DNA of 64,000 nucleotides from Arsukibacterium indicum (lineage in GTDB: Bacteria > Pseudomonadota > Gammaproteobacteria > Enterobacterales > Alteromonadaceae): positions 62,001 to 126,000 of the forward strand of contig NZ_JAHRID010000002.1 of NCBI RefSeq assembly GCF_019100565.1, read 5' to 3'. The notes under the pieces were generated by a model. The model did no database searches and was not told the origin of the DNA. It saw only the letters and a list, made by a program, of their open reading frames with translations. Positions 20,101-28,960 of this stretch are shown here, in pieces (the stretch's first letter is position 1; every line of letters begins with the position of its first letter). The position numbers and the translations under genes are program-made.

Positions 20101-20658
20101 CAAATTGAAACTATAGGTTTTACCCTGTACATGGATATGCTGGATGAAGCGGTTACCGCCTTAAAAGAAGGACGCCAACCCAGCCTGGATATGATGCTCA
20201 GCCAGCAAAGTGAAATTGATTTAAAAATTCCGGCGTTGCTGCCTGACAGCTATATCCCTGATGTAAACTTAAGATTATCATTTTACAAGAAGCTGGCCAG
20301 TGCCAAAGACGAAAGTGAACTTGACGAAGTTCAGGTTGAACTGATTGATCGGTTTGGCCTGCTGCCTGATGCGGCAAAAAACCTGGTAACCCTGACCGAG
20401 TTTAAACAGCAGGCTCAGGCGCTTGGTATCCGGCGGATTGAGGCCAACCCGAAAGGTGGCTTAATTGAATTTGCCGATAAAACCAGGGTAGCGCCAGCGT
20501 ATATTATTGGCCTTATTCAGCAACAAAGCCGGATATTTAAGCTCGAAGGTGGACAAAAACTACGCTTTACTATTGCCAGTCCAGATGCCAAAGACAGGCT
20601 GACACTGGTTGCCAATATGCTGGCTGATTTCAGTCAGCATCAGCTGGAGAAATCATGA
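17179..20658 (+). CDS. mfd: Transcription-repair coupling factor Mfd
   Basis: ATP-dependent translocase that removes stalled RNA polymerase and recruits UvrA. The 1159 residues comprise a UvrB-homology N-terminal part, and the RNA polymerase interaction domain near 495-560 (VVHLQHGVGRYQGL). The RecG-like motor follows, with Walker A GDVGFGKT (637-644), DEEH box (738-741) and the LHQLRGRVGRS motif VI. A C-terminal TRCF domain closes the protein. The stop codon overlaps the start of csiV by 4 nt. uvrB is in this window but far away (45.9 kb). Confidence 0.97.
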   Translation: MSFITFLPRIKHQQDQISWGQLHGAALPYAIAQLVQAEPAVYLLVVPDTPSALRLEQELAVFMHDSGCPVLTLPDWETLPYDVFSPHQDIISQRLKTLYQLPRLSHGLVIVPVSTLLLKISQRNYLEQASFLIKQGQQVDLTALKLQLSAVGYRAVDQVMEHGEFSARGSILDLFPMGCNLPFRIDFFDTEVDGIRTFDPDNQRSLSQVNSIELLPAHEFPTDKAAIERFRLRYRERFAARNEKESLYQQVTQGIFPAGIEYYLPLFAEQTASLFSFLPPQSIALTFGDIEHSANQFWHELKRRYHDRAIDSMRPVLQPQELYLQTDELFSELNNFSRIKLSRATLPVKPGQQNAPVSALPELNIQHQLKQPLSLLSDFLLTLKQQNGRAIFFVESEGRRESLHQLFNKAGIRAPEITKLADFASSDADLVMLVGALEQGTLISTTPPLALISENELFGQKISQRRRRKKSQQVSTDTIIRNLAELSEGQPVVHLQHGVGRYQGLQVLDAGGISAEFVTIEYAGSSKLYVPVSSLHLLSRYSGSDQDHAPLHKLGNDTWEKARRKAAEKIRDVAAELLDVYAQRAAHQGYAFNIDQEQYAAFADSFPFEETADQQDAITAVLNDMQTPQPMDRLVCGDVGFGKTEVAMRAAFIAVNDGKQVAILVPTTLLAQQHFDNFKDRFANWPVRVEVLSRFVSPKQQKAILEDVANGKVDILIGTHKLLQDDIKLHDLGLLIVDEEHRFGVRQKEKIKALRANIDILTLTATPIPRTLNMSMSGMRDLSIIATPPAKRLAVKTFVREFEAGLLREAVMREILRGGQVYFLHNDVASIEKMAADLSELVPEANIAIAHGQLRERELERIMADFYHQRFNLLLCSTIIETGIDVPTANTIIINRADNFGLAQLHQLRGRVGRSHHQAYAYLLTPPPKRLSKDAEKRLEAISSLEDLGAGFALATHDLEIRGAGELLGDEQSGQIETIGFTLYMDMLDEAVTALKEGRQPSLDMMLSQQSEIDLKIPALLPDSYIPDVNLRLSFYKKLASAKDESELDEVQVELIDRFGLLPDAAKNLVTLTEFKQQAQALGIRRIEANPKGGLIEFADKTRVAPAYIIGLIQQQSRIFKLEGGQKLRFTIASPDAKDRLTLVANMLADFSQHQLEKS

Positions 20659-21812
20659 AGCTCAATGTGATTCAACGTTTTAAACTTGTTGGAATAACAA
20701 TGTCCGTTTATCTGAAATGTGTGTTTGGTGCTGTGCTGCTCGCGGCAAGTAATACAGCAACTGCTCAAAGCAATGCTGCAGAGCGCTGGTTTGAAATTGA
20801 ACTTATTGTATTCAGTCCGGCGCGAAGCGCTGACTTAAAAGAACAGTTCGACAACGATGTTACACCCATTCGCCTGAGCAACAGTTTCGATTTAGTCACT
20901 GCTCACTATCAGCCACAAATCAACACTTTGCTTGGCACTTTAGTGCGCTGTGCAGAAACAGAACAGATATCAGACCCGCTTTTGCCAGCCAAATTACGAG
21001 ACTGGCAGCAATGGCAGCCGGTCTATTATCCATTATTTTGCCTGAGCGAGCAGCAGCCTGCAGCCTGGCAACGTACCAGTTTGTTTCCTGAAATCCTGTT
21101 AAATAATGAGCTACCGATGCCTGCAAGTTTACCCGTGCAATTGGCTGGCAAATCCGACAATCATATGCCCGTGCCTTATCTGGCACCTCGTTCTGCATTT
21201 GGGCTAACCGAGCTGGCTGCTAAAATTAATCGCCAGCCAAACCAGACAGTGCTGCTGCACACTGTTTGGCGCCAGGCTCCCGTTACAGAAAAGCTGGCAG
21301 TACCCAGCCGCTGGTTTGCCGGTGCTGATTATTCCGAGTTGGTTGACTACTGGGGTCGGGACCGGCAACAAGCCGCTAACGATGACAGTTCAACAGGCCT
21401 TACCTTAGTTGAGAGTCCCCGGCAGGATGACTTATTCAGCGCTATTGATACCTTGCTCGATCAACTGAATGCGGCTGGCAAGCTGGAAGCCTTGCCTGAT
21501 CAACCGCAAGTTCTCCGGATCAGTGACAGCTTGTCAAACCTGCCTGACAACGTCTGGCAGCTGGATGGGTTGTTTAAATTGCACCTTGATCATTACCTGT
21601 TTGTAAATACTGATTTTAACCTGCGACGCTTTGCTGCTGACGGTATGCAAAGTATCAATGTTAAACAAAGCCGGCGGGTTATCAGTGGTGAGCTGCATTA
21701 TCTGGACCACCCATATCTGGGAATGATTATTCAAATCAGGCGTTTTCAGCCACCAGAGCCAGAAACAGTCGAAGAAATCGATGTCGGCGAAGTTACGGCT
21801 TTGCAGCAGTAA
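20655..21812 (+). CDS. csiV: CsiV-family periplasmic protein
   Basis: CsiV in Vibrio cholerae binds peptidoglycan and is involved in the response to non-canonical D-amino acids; family membership is recognised from AERWFEIELIVFSPAR after the signal peptide. The 385-residue ORF has a signal sequence (LKCVFGAVLLAASNTATAQS). The ATGA overlap with mfd has GGAG five bases upstream. A second ATG at 20700 would give a shorter signal peptide and is equally possible. The rest is globular, ending in an acidic tail. The mfd-csiV order recurs in related bacteria, to my knowledge. Confidence 0.8.
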   Translation: MKLNVIQRFKLVGITMSVYLKCVFGAVLLAASNTATAQSNAAERWFEIELIVFSPARSADLKEQFDNDVTPIRLSNSFDLVTAHYQPQINTLLGTLVRCAETEQISDPLLPAKLRDWQQWQPVYYPLFCLSEQQPAAWQRTSLFPEILLNNELPMPASLPVQLAGKSDNHMPVPYLAPRSAFGLTELAAKINRQPNQTVLLHTVWRQAPVTEKLAVPSRWFAGADYSELVDYWGRDRQQAANDDSSTGLTLVESPRQDDLFSAIDTLLDQLNAAGKLEALPDQPQVLRISDSLSNLPDNVWQLDGLFKLHLDHYLFVNTDFNLRRFAADGMQSINVKQSRRVISGELHYLDHPYLGMIIQIRRFQPPEPETVEEIDVGEVTALQQ

Positions 21813-22003
21813 ACGTCAGGCGTCGCGTTGCTTTAATTAATAGCGCGCCTGAGCTGCCACTGAAAAAACCTTTGGTGGCAGTTGCTTTATTTAAATAAGG
21901 AACTAAACTAGCGGCTTAGTTACATATTTACACAAATAACAACGGGTAAGTAACATCGATTTTTCCTACATTAACCTTACTTGCTAACCACAATCAGAGA
22001 TCA

Positions 22004-22282
22004 ATGGACGACTTAAACTTAAACCCCGAATTTACCCCCGGCCACTATGTGCTGCTGTTACTGTTGCTGGTTTTCGCCAGTGCAGGCAGTACGCTTTTCT
22101 CATGGCTAATACCAGAGGCTGCAAACAGCCTGTGGTTAGATGTATTACCTCCGCTGCTGGGCTTATACAGCCTGTTGCTGTTATTCAAAGGGCTCGGGAT
22201 TATCCGCCTGCCGTCTGCTGCTGTTTACTCGGCAATCCTTACCCCGATAACCCTGGTTAGCTTTTATCAATTTTTGCTGTAG
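22004..22282 (+). CDS. Small three-helix membrane protein of unknown function
   Basis: A 92-residue hydrophobic protein with three probable membrane segments (about 17-37, 46-66, 73-91) and an acidic, polar N-terminus. CAGAGA upstream of the ATG may serve as ribosome binding site. It stands between csiV and the RbgA-type GTPase, 54 bases before the latter on the same strand. I do not recognise the family. Coding is supported by continuous hydrophobic pattern and by the absence of any competing frame. Confidence 0.55.
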   Translation: MDDLNLNPEFTPGHYVLLLLLLVFASAGSTLFSWLIPEAANSLWLDVLPPLLGLYSLLLLFKGLGIIRLPSAAVYSAILTPITLVSFYQFLL

Positions 22283-22335
22283 CACTTAATCACAATAGCG
22301 TATGATGCGCCCCAAAGCGCTATTGAGGATAACTG

Positions 22336-23271
22336 ATGTCAATTAACTGGTTTCCGGGCCATATGCACAAGGCCCGCAAAGAAATTGCCGAGGTAATGCC
22401 GCAGGTTGATATCATTATTGAGATGCTTGATGCCCGCATTCCTTTCTCCAGTGAAAACCCATTAGTTCCTCAACTTCGTGGTAACACTCCTTGTATAAAG
22501 GTACTGAATAAAGCTGACTTAGCCGATCCCGCGCTTACTGCCGTCTGGGTAGCCCATTTTGAGCAACAATCTGGCGTGCGGGCAATCCCTATCAGTCAGC
22601 AACATCCGGAGCAAATCAAAGCCCTGTTAAAACTGTGCAATGACATGCTGCCAGAGCGTAATCTTGAGGTGCGCCCTGCCAGGGCTATGATTATGGGCAT
22701 CCCGAATGTGGGTAAATCTACGTTAATTAATACCCTGGCTGGGCGTACTATCGCTAAAACAGGCAACGAAGCCGGGGTTACCAAAGCTCAGCAACGGATA
22801 AAGCTTGAAAACAATGTTATTTTAACCGACACCCCGGGCTTTTTATGGCCCAAGCTCAGCCCGCCAACCTGTGGTTACCGTTTGGCAGTAACCGGCGCAA
22901 TTAAAGATACCGTTTTTGAGTACGCCGACATTGCATTGTTTGCTGCCGACTACTTGTTACAGGTATATCCAAAGGAAGTGATGCAGCGATTTGACCTGAC
23001 CGAACAGCCAGAAAACGATCTGGCGTTGCTGGATGCTATTGGGTTACGCCGCGGCTGTATGCGCAAAGGCGGCATAGTCGATTTAGAAAAAGCTGGTACT
23101 ATTCTGATCACTGAGTTGCGCGCCGGCAACCTGGGACCTGTTACCCTGGAAACGCCAGATATGGTCAGCCAGGAGCAAATAGACGCCAAGGCCGAGGAAG
23201 CGGCTAAGTCGAAAGACAAAGCAGAGCGCGAAGCTGAGCGAAAGCGTAAAGCACAGCGTAAATACCGCTGA
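22336..23271 (+). CDS. rbgA: Ribosome biogenesis GTPase YlqF/RbgA
   Basis: Circularly permuted GTPase involved in large-subunit assembly in Bacillus. The motif order is G4 NKAD (58-61), then G1 GIPNVGKST (121-129), then G3 DTPG (165-168), which defines the permuted YlqF class. The N-terminus INWFPGHMHKARKE is the family signature. The C-terminal 30 residues are a highly charged Lys/Arg/Glu/Ala tail suited to RNA contact. The protein is 311 residues long, preceded by a good GAGGATA ribosome binding site. Confidence 0.93.
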   Translation: MSINWFPGHMHKARKEIAEVMPQVDIIIEMLDARIPFSSENPLVPQLRGNTPCIKVLNKADLADPALTAVWVAHFEQQSGVRAIPISQQHPEQIKALLKLCNDMLPERNLEVRPARAMIMGIPNVGKSTLINTLAGRTIAKTGNEAGVTKAQQRIKLENNVILTDTPGFLWPKLSPPTCGYRLAVTGAIKDTVFEYADIALFAADYLLQVYPKEVMQRFDLTEQPENDLALLDAIGLRRGCMRKGGIVDLEKAGTILITELRAGNLGPVTLETPDMVSQEQIDAKAEEAAKSKDKAEREAERKRKAQRKYR

Positions 23272-23312
23272 TAACTTTCTGCCCCCGACTCATGCTCGCA
23301 TGGAAATTATTG

Positions 23313-24941
23313 TTAAAATAATGACAGTTGCTGCTGATACTCAGCAAATTTTTCCTGCTGCTCTGGCTCTAACTCGGCATGCTCTAACTGACTTATCACA
23401 TTTTTTGCCAGGGCAACATGTCCCTCATCCAGCTGCTGCTGGCTGCGCAGGGCCACCAGCACTTTCAGAATATTCAGCGCCACGCTCATATTATTTGGCG
23501 TGATCGAAAAAGCCTGCTCTAACGAGTTAAGCGCGGCATGAAATTTGTTGCGTTTAAAAAACTCTACTGCCATCCGGTTCAGTTGCTGCGGAGTAAAATG
23601 CACCGTACTGCGCTCAGCCGCTTCCTGCTCAATATACTTACCCACTACCTGATTTGTCAGTCCGGTGCCGGAGATCTGCCGCTTTATCGCATCCAGAAGT
23701 GATACAGCCTCTTCCCGCCGGCCCAGTTCATGCAGTGCTTTAACTTTATCAAGGTTATCTTCAACCGAGGTGGTTGGCCTTAAACTCAGATGATTATCAA
23801 CAATACTTTCGGCTTTGGTCCGCTCTTCCCGCGCAGTATGCAAGCGGGCCCGGACCACGAGAAACTGATCTTTAAGCTGGTTGACTAACGGTAACTGCTT
23901 TTCAAGCTCTGTAAGTATTAACTCTGCCTGGTTCAGCACTTTTACTGCGTCAGCCTTGTCCAGCGTGGTGGCATAATCAATGCCGGAACGCACCACATTC
24001 AGCCGTAATAACGGCGAGTCGTGAATTGAATTTCGGGCATTTTTCGCCATGGCAATGGTGGCCTGATACTGGCCGGCATGATCATGATTCAGCCGGGCTA
24101 AGTCCAGCAAACGCTTATTCCTCTCAATATTTCTGGGGGCCAGCTGACTGGCTTTTTTGATTTCAGTATAAGCTTGTTCGTAATCCTGCTTGCCAATGTA
24201 GTAATGCGCCAGCATATCGTAGGTTGCAAAACGGGTATCGGTTTTATCGGTAAGTTGCTGCAGCATCTCCTGGATTTGTTCCAGTTTATCCTGTTCCAGT
24301 AAGGCTTTAATGTAACCCAGATATACCCAGGATATTTTATGGGTTTGTAACAGGTTTTCATAGTAAGCCGCGGCGTCAGTAAACTCGCGTAAATGCAGCA
24401 GGCACTCGCCCTTCAGCCGTTTCATCTGCATGTGATATTTACTCAGACCTGAATTGAGTAAATGCCGCTCTGCATAATAAATGGCTTTGCTGTAGTCGTG
24501 ACGATCAATCGCCTGATACACATTAAACAGCGTTCGCTTAATTTCCAGCGTTGCGGGCAAGCGGTTTTGAACATGTTTGATGCTTAACGGCTTAACCCAG
24601 AAATCATCAGGTTGTAACTCAACGATGCTATTAACCAGATCTTCGCTGGTTTCGGCACTTAAAAAAATCAGCACCGTACATTTGGTGACATGGCGTTTAA
24701 ATTTCAGCTCTTCAAGTAAATGAAAACCATCTTTATCACTTTTTACATTAAACGCGCAAATTACCACATGAAAGGTTGTTTGCTCGCATAGGCGAAGTGC
24801 GTAATAGGCATTCTCAGCACACTTAACATTTTCAATACCCAACTCGAACAACGCTGATTTAATGACATTCTGCACCAGTATCTGGTCGTCAATAATCAGT
24901 ACATTGAGTTTGTCTGAGGCAGTTAATTCTTGTTGTTCCAT
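23313..24941 (-). CDS. Receiver-like domain fused to TPR repeats (phosphorylation Asp missing)
   Basis: Start chosen at the ATG at 24941; a TTG at 24989 and an ATG at 24956 are alternatives in the same frame. Residues 14-130 form a CheY-like receiver with the acidic pair Asp18-Asp19 (LIIDDQ), Ser95 and the conserved Lys117 (WVKPLS). The expected phospho-acceptor Asp is Ala63, in VVICAFNV, 44 residues after the acidic pair as in CheY. The remaining 400 residues are helical tetratricopeptide-like repeats (YLGYIKALLEQ, YDMLAHYYIGKQDYEQAY, MAVEFFKRNKFHAALNSLEQAF). It has no DNA-binding domain and may be a scaffold or adaptor. It converges on rbgA and no kinase is adjacent. Confidence 0.82.
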   Translation of the reverse strand: MEQQELTASDKLNVLIIDDQILVQNVIKSALFELGIENVKCAENAYYALRLCEQTTFHVVICAFNVKSDKDGFHLLEELKFKRHVTKCTVLIFLSAETSEDLVNSIVELQPDDFWVKPLSIKHVQNRLPATLEIKRTLFNVYQAIDRHDYSKAIYYAERHLLNSGLSKYHMQMKRLKGECLLHLREFTDAAAYYENLLQTHKISWVYLGYIKALLEQDKLEQIQEMLQQLTDKTDTRFATYDMLAHYYIGKQDYEQAYTEIKKASQLAPRNIERNKRLLDLARLNHDHAGQYQATIAMAKNARNSIHDSPLLRLNVVRSGIDYATTLDKADAVKVLNQAELILTELEKQLPLVNQLKDQFLVVRARLHTAREERTKAESIVDNHLSLRPTTSVEDNLDKVKALHELGRREEAVSLLDAIKRQISGTGLTNQVVGKYIEQEAAERSTVHFTPQQLNRMAVEFFKRNKFHAALNSLEQAFSITPNNMSVALNILKVLVALRSQQQLDEGHVALAKNVISQLEHAELEPEQQEKFAEYQQQLSLF

Positions 24942-25194
24942 CTGGCGGTTTCTCATCCCTGCAGTAGGCCGCAATACTGTGGTGGCCAATAAATACAGTT
25001 ATATTAGCAAGCGGCTATAAATGCAAAGAAAAAATCTGGCTGACAAGCGGTTTTACGGTTACATGCCGGCGTTGCAACAATAAGCCAGCGTTTCCGAACC
25101 CTGATATTTATTTTATGCAGAGCATTGTCTGTCAGCATAATCATCCCAAACTCCATAGCTAACAATTTTCCCAACCATGCCAGAGGGCTACCAT

Positions 25195-25707
25195 ATGTAT
25201 TTCCAATTAAGCGTCGTACAAGCAAGCAAAATGCTGCAAAATTTACAGCATATTCTGGATAAAGGCGCCGCCTTTGCTACCAGCAAAAAAGTCGATATGG
25301 CCGTGCTGTTAAACGCCCGCCTGGCACCGGATCAGTTTCACCTTATTCGTCAGGTGCAAATTGCCTGCGATACGGCCAAGTTAGGCGCCGCCCGGCTGAC
25401 CGGCAAGGTAGACAGTGCGCCCAATCATGCAGATGACGAAACCACATTGGAGCAGTTAACTCAGCGGATTAGCGACACCCTGGCTTATCTTGACAGCTTC
25501 AGCGAAGCTGATTTTGCTGATTCAGCCACTCAGAAGGTCAGCCAGCCACGGTGGGAAGGCAAATATTTAACCGGTGAAGAGTTTTTAATCCAGCACCTAT
25601 TGCCGAATATCTATTTTCATATCACCACTGCTTATGCCATTTTGCGCCACAATGGCGTGGATGTTGGTAAGAAAGATTATCTGGGCGCCATGCCTTACAA
25701 AGCCTGA
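25195..25707 (+). CDS. DUF1993 domain protein
   Basis: A 170-residue soluble protein starting MYFQLSVVQASKMLQNL, with the RLAPDQFHLIRQVQIACD block that typifies DUF1993; the fold is a DinB-like helical bundle by family knowledge. Function is unknown. I prefer the ATG at 25195 because GAGG lies eight bases upstream, over a start six codons earlier. It ends before a strong bidirectional terminator shared with the convergent alcohol dehydrogenase. Confidence 0.85.
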   Translation: MYFQLSVVQASKMLQNLQHILDKGAAFATSKKVDMAVLLNARLAPDQFHLIRQVQIACDTAKLGAARLTGKVDSAPNHADDETTLEQLTQRISDTLAYLDSFSEADFADSATQKVSQPRWEGKYLTGEEFLIQHLLPNIYFHITTAYAILRHNGVDVGKKDYLGAMPYKA

Positions 25708-25727
25708 TTCGTTTATTTCTACCATTA

Positions 25728-25757
25728 AAAAAGCCGGGCAGTGCCCGGCTTTTTTTG
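25728..25757. terminator. Bidirectional intrinsic terminator
   Basis: The arms AAGCCGGGCA and TGCCCGGCTT (25731-25751) are flanked by A residues on the left and seven T on the right. It can therefore serve DUF1993 on plus and the alcohol dehydrogenase on minus. Confidence 0.9.
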
Positions 25758-25762
25758 AGTGC

Positions 25763-26779
25763 TTAGCGCTCCAGCACTATCCGGTACCGGGCTTTGCCAC
25801 TTTTCAAATGATCCATCGCTTCATTTATCTGAGCAAATTTAAAGGTTTCTACCACCGGCTTAATATTGTGCTGCACGGCAAACTCCAGCATTTTCGCTAT
25901 GGTAGCCGGGCTGCCCACCGGTGAGCCTGACACACTGCGCTGGGCCATAATTAAATTAAATACACCAATATCCAGCGGTTCCAGCGTGGCGCCGACAAAA
26001 TGCAGCCTGCCCTTTGGTTTTAAAGTCGACAGGTACAAATTCCAGTCGAGCGCGACATTGACAGTCGAGATAATAAAATCAAAACGGCCGGCTGCCTGCT
26101 CAATGTCAGCCGCATTGCGTGAATTAATACAGTGATGTGCGCCCAGCTCTTTTGCTTCATCAGCTTTACTGTCGCTGGAGGTAAAAGCCGTTACTTCGCA
26201 GCCCCAGGCCCGCAAAAACTGCAATCCCAGATGCCCTAAGCCACCAATACCAATTACGGCCACTTTATCGGTAGGCTTTACATCGAACTGCACCATCGGG
26301 TTAAACACGGTAATACCGCCGCAAAATAGCGGCCCGGCGGTTTTAGCATCCATACCCTCTGGCAGCGGCACCACAGCGGAGGCCTGGGCCCGCACTTTAT
26401 CGGCAAAGCCACCATGATGTCCTACTATGGTGCCCTGGGCACTGGCACATAAGTTTTGATCGCCACTGCCACAGGTGCTGCACACCTGGCAGTAGCCAGA
26501 ATGCCAGCCCAGGCCAACCACCTGCCCTTTTTTAAGATGACTTACAGCCTCGCCCACTGCAGCTACCCGCCCCACCACTTCATGGCCCGCCACCAGCGGA
26601 TAGGCTGACATGCCCCATTCGTTATTCAGCATAGAAACATCTGAATGGCAAATGCCACAGTAATCCACGTCTATCTCTACTTCATTGCGGCCAAGTGCAC
26701 CAGCTTCATATTGCCACGGCACAAGTTTGCTACCGGCGTCCATAGCGGCATAAGCGTTTATCATGTTGTTTGCTGACAT
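25763..26779 (-). CDS. Zinc-dependent NAD(P) alcohol dehydrogenase
   Basis: Medium-chain dehydrogenase/reductase of the cinnamyl alcohol dehydrogenase/YahK type, interconverting alcohols and aldehydes. The catalytic zinc site has Cys41 (CGICHSD) and GHE (66-67). The structural zinc site has Cys97, Cys100, Cys103 and Cys111, and the cofactor fold shows GIGGLGHLG. The protein has 338 residues. The start at 26779 has AGGAG just upstream; a longer frame reaching into rimO is not credible. It is divergent from rimO. Substrate cannot be determined. Confidence 0.9.
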   Translation of the reverse strand: MSANNMINAYAAMDAGSKLVPWQYEAGALGRNEVEIDVDYCGICHSDVSMLNNEWGMSAYPLVAGHEVVGRVAAVGEAVSHLKKGQVVGLGWHSGYCQVCSTCGSGDQNLCASAQGTIVGHHGGFADKVRAQASAVVPLPEGMDAKTAGPLFCGGITVFNPMVQFDVKPTDKVAVIGIGGLGHLGLQFLRAWGCEVTAFTSSDSKADEAKELGAHHCINSRNAADIEQAAGRFDFIISTVNVALDWNLYLSTLKPKGRLHFVGATLEPLDIGVFNLIMAQRSVSGSPVGSPATIAKMLEFAVQHNIKPVVETFKFAQINEAMDHLKSGKARYRIVLER

Positions 26780-26917
26780 AGTCACTCCTGTTGGTTTTAT
26801 TCCGTCGTTAGAAGCTATACAGCTAACAGTATTGACCAGATCTGCCACAGTGTATGGAAATATCTGACATTGACTATTTTTTAACCAGCAACACCTGTTT
26901 CTTCCGCTGCTTTCAGG

Positions 26918-26923
26918 TATAAT
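26918..26923 (+). promoter_or_regulatory. Consensus -10 element upstream of rimO
   Basis: A perfect TATAAT lies 41 bases before the rimO ATG. No good -35 element is visible at 16-18 bases upstream, so the promoter call is tentative. Confidence 0.4.
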
Positions 26924-26963
26924 CCGCCGACTTTTTTCGGCAGCACCCATTTTAAGAGACACT

Positions 26964-28367
26964 ATGACTGTACAAACCTTTGATCCAAGCCAGACCACGA
27001 CATTGGACACCCCGGCCAAAGCATTGGCTAAACAGGTAACACCAGCCCAAAGCCAGGGCAACACCATTGGGTTTGTGTCACTGGGCTGTCCGAAAAACCT
27101 GGTCGACTCTGAACGTATTCTTACCCAGTTAAAAAGCGAAGGTTACAACATCGTGCCAAGCTACGACGATGCCCAGCTGGTTATTGTTAACACCTGTGGC
27201 TTTATCGACAGCGCAGTGCAGGAGTCGTTAGATACGATCGGTGAAGCACTGGCAGAAAACGGCAAGGTTATCGTCACTGGTTGTCTTGGCGCGCGGGAAG
27301 ATGAAATTCGACAGGTGCACCCTAACGTGCTGGGTATTACCGGCCCGCACAGCTATGAAAACGTATTAAAGCAGGTACATGAGTTTGTACCCAAGCCAAA
27401 ATACGACCCCTTTACCATGCTGGTACCGGATCATGGCGTTAAATTAACACCTAAGCATTACGCCTATCTGAAAATTTCTGAGGGCTGCAACCATCGCTGT
27501 ACCTTTTGCATTATTCCGTCAATGCGCGGCGATTTAGTAAGCCGGCCTGTTGGTGAAGTGCTGGATGAAGCACAGCGTTTAAAAAATGCCGGCGTCAAAG
27601 AGCTACTGGTGATTTCACAGGACACCAGCGCCTATGGGGTAGATGTTAAACACCGCACTGGCTTCTGGAACGGCGCGCCGGTAAAAACCTCCATGCAGTC
27701 ATTATGTGAAGCCTTAGGTGAGATGGGGATCTGGGTGCGTTTGCACTACGTTTATCCGTACCCACATGTCGACGATATTATTCCGTTGATGGCACAAGGC
27801 AAAGTACTGCCCTATTTAGATATTCCGTTTCAACACGCCAGCCCGCGCATTTTAAAGCTGATGAAACGGCCTGGGCAAGCTGAGCGGGTGTTAGAGCGGA
27901 TTAAAAAATGGCGGCAAATCTGCCCCGAGCTCACCATTCGTTCCACTTTTATTGTCGGCTTTCCGGGCGAAACCGAAGAAGATTTCCAGATGCTGCTTGA
28001 TTGGCTGGATGAAGCCCAGCTTGACCGCGTTGGCTGTTTTAAATACAGCCCGGTAGAAGGGGCTAAAGCCAATGAGCTGGCCGACCCGGTGCCGGACGAA
28101 ATAATGGAAGAGCGCTACCATCGCTTTATGCAAAAACAGCAGGCAATAAGTGCGGCCCGTTTACAGAGCAAAATTGGCAAAACCATTAAAGTGCTGATTG
28201 ACGAAGTTGATGACGAAGGCGCCATTGGCCGAAGCCACGCTGACGCCCCGGAAATTGACGGCGCGGTGTATTTAAACGGTTTAACCAACGTTAAACCAGG
28301 CGACATTATCGATGCTGTGGTAGATGAAGCCGATGAATATGACTTATGGGCGTCAATCGCTGAATAA
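26964..28367 (+). CDS. rimO: Ribosomal protein S12 methylthiotransferase RimO
   Basis: Radical SAM enzyme adding a methylthio group to Asp88 of ribosomal protein S12. The N-terminal UPF0004 domain has three cluster cysteines (Cys42, Cys78, Cys107). The radical SAM motif is Cys175-x3-Cys179-x2-Cys182 ([12 protein letters not shown]), and a TRAM domain ends the protein. At 467 residues it has about 30 extra N-terminal residues before the family core [12 protein letters not shown]. These are rich in Thr and Gln and probably disordered. It is followed by an intrinsic terminator. Confidence 0.96.
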   Translation: MTVQTFDPSQTTTLDTPAKALAKQVTPAQSQGNTIGFVSLGCPKNLVDSERILTQLKSEGYNIVPSYDDAQLVIVNTCGFIDSAVQESLDTIGEALAENGKVIVTGCLGAREDEIRQVHPNVLGITGPHSYENVLKQVHEFVPKPKYDPFTMLVPDHGVKLTPKHYAYLKISEGCNHRCTFCIIPSMRGDLVSRPVGEVLDEAQRLKNAGVKELLVISQDTSAYGVDVKHRTGFWNGAPVKTSMQSLCEALGEMGIWVRLHYVYPYPHVDDIIPLMAQGKVLPYLDIPFQHASPRILKLMKRPGQAERVLERIKKWRQICPELTIRSTFIVGFPGETEEDFQMLLDWLDEAQLDRVGCFKYSPVEGAKANELADPVPDEIMEERYHRFMQKQQAISAARLQSKIGKTIKVLIDEVDDEGAIGRSHADAPEIDGAVYLNGLTNVKPGDIIDAVVDEADEYDLWASIAE

Positions 28368-28388
28368 AACGCTACCGCTTTAAACAGC

Positions 28389-28417
28389 TAAAAAGGCAGC
28401 TTCGGCTGCCTTTTTTA
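28389..28417 (+). terminator. Rho-independent terminator of rimO
   Basis: The arms AAGGCAGC and GCTGCCTT around a TTCG loop are followed by TTTT. The GC stem and tetraloop make this a strong intrinsic terminator about 25 bases after the stop. Confidence 0.92.
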
Positions 28418-28523
28418 CAAAAATATTTTCTCCTACTATCAATTGGTTAGCGCGTCTAAATATCAGCAGCCAGACACTATGCTCTGGTTAATTGACGATA
28501 AATCAGTCAGGTAGCAATAACTT

Positions 28524-28775
28524 ATGAACTTAATCCCAGAGATTGACTGGACTATTGCCGCATTACATATCCGTGACATGCTGATTGCTTTTATTCTGGC
28601 GGTAGCTATCGGCTGGGACCGGGAAAAGCAGGAGCGCTCAGCCGGCCTTCGCACCTTTGCGCTGGTTGCCGTGGCGGCCTGTGGTTGTGGATCTGAAATA
28701 GTGTACTACCCTTACTGTGGTGAAGCTGGCGTTATCTCGTCTGAATGTACCAGCACATCTTCTACAGCGTTTTAG
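28524..28775 (+). pseudogene. 5' fragment of an MgtC/SapB-family membrane protein gene
   Basis: The first 54 codons read as an MgtC N-terminus: a hydrophobic helix then AVAIGWDREKQERSAGLRTFALVAVAA, matching the family pattern IGxEREKxxxxAGLRTxALV. Similarity stops abruptly near 28685, where an unrelated 30-residue tail follows and the frame ends at 28775. MgtC proteins normally exceed 140 residues with four to five helices. This copy is therefore truncated by a deletion or insertion at about 28680. The following 180 bases contain open frames I cannot assign. Confidence 0.7.
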
Positions 28776-28960
28776 TCGTAAACAGGCATGTTTCCAGCTG
28801 ATACTAACAGCTTTATGCCTTAAATCATTTAGTAAATCAAAATTCAGCATAAAAATTGAAATTGCTGCATCCAATGCCTGTAGTCGCTCGTAACTCCCGC
28901 TGAAGTTACATTTTTTTGATGTTGAATGTGTTTTTTTAACCAGAATACAGGGGTTTTGTT

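Noticed and set aside
21853..21880. Hairpin CTGCCAC/GTGGCAG after csiV
   Set aside because: Long loop and no clean T run; too weak to call a terminator.
26780..27067. N-terminal extension of the alcohol dehydrogenase frame
   Set aside because: It overlaps the rimO promoter and start, and the ATG at 26779 with AGGAG gives the normal family N-terminus.
28638..28874. 78-codon minus-strand frame opposite the mgtC fragment
   Set aside because: No recognisable domain; it is antisense to mgtC codons in part, so it is probably a shadow.
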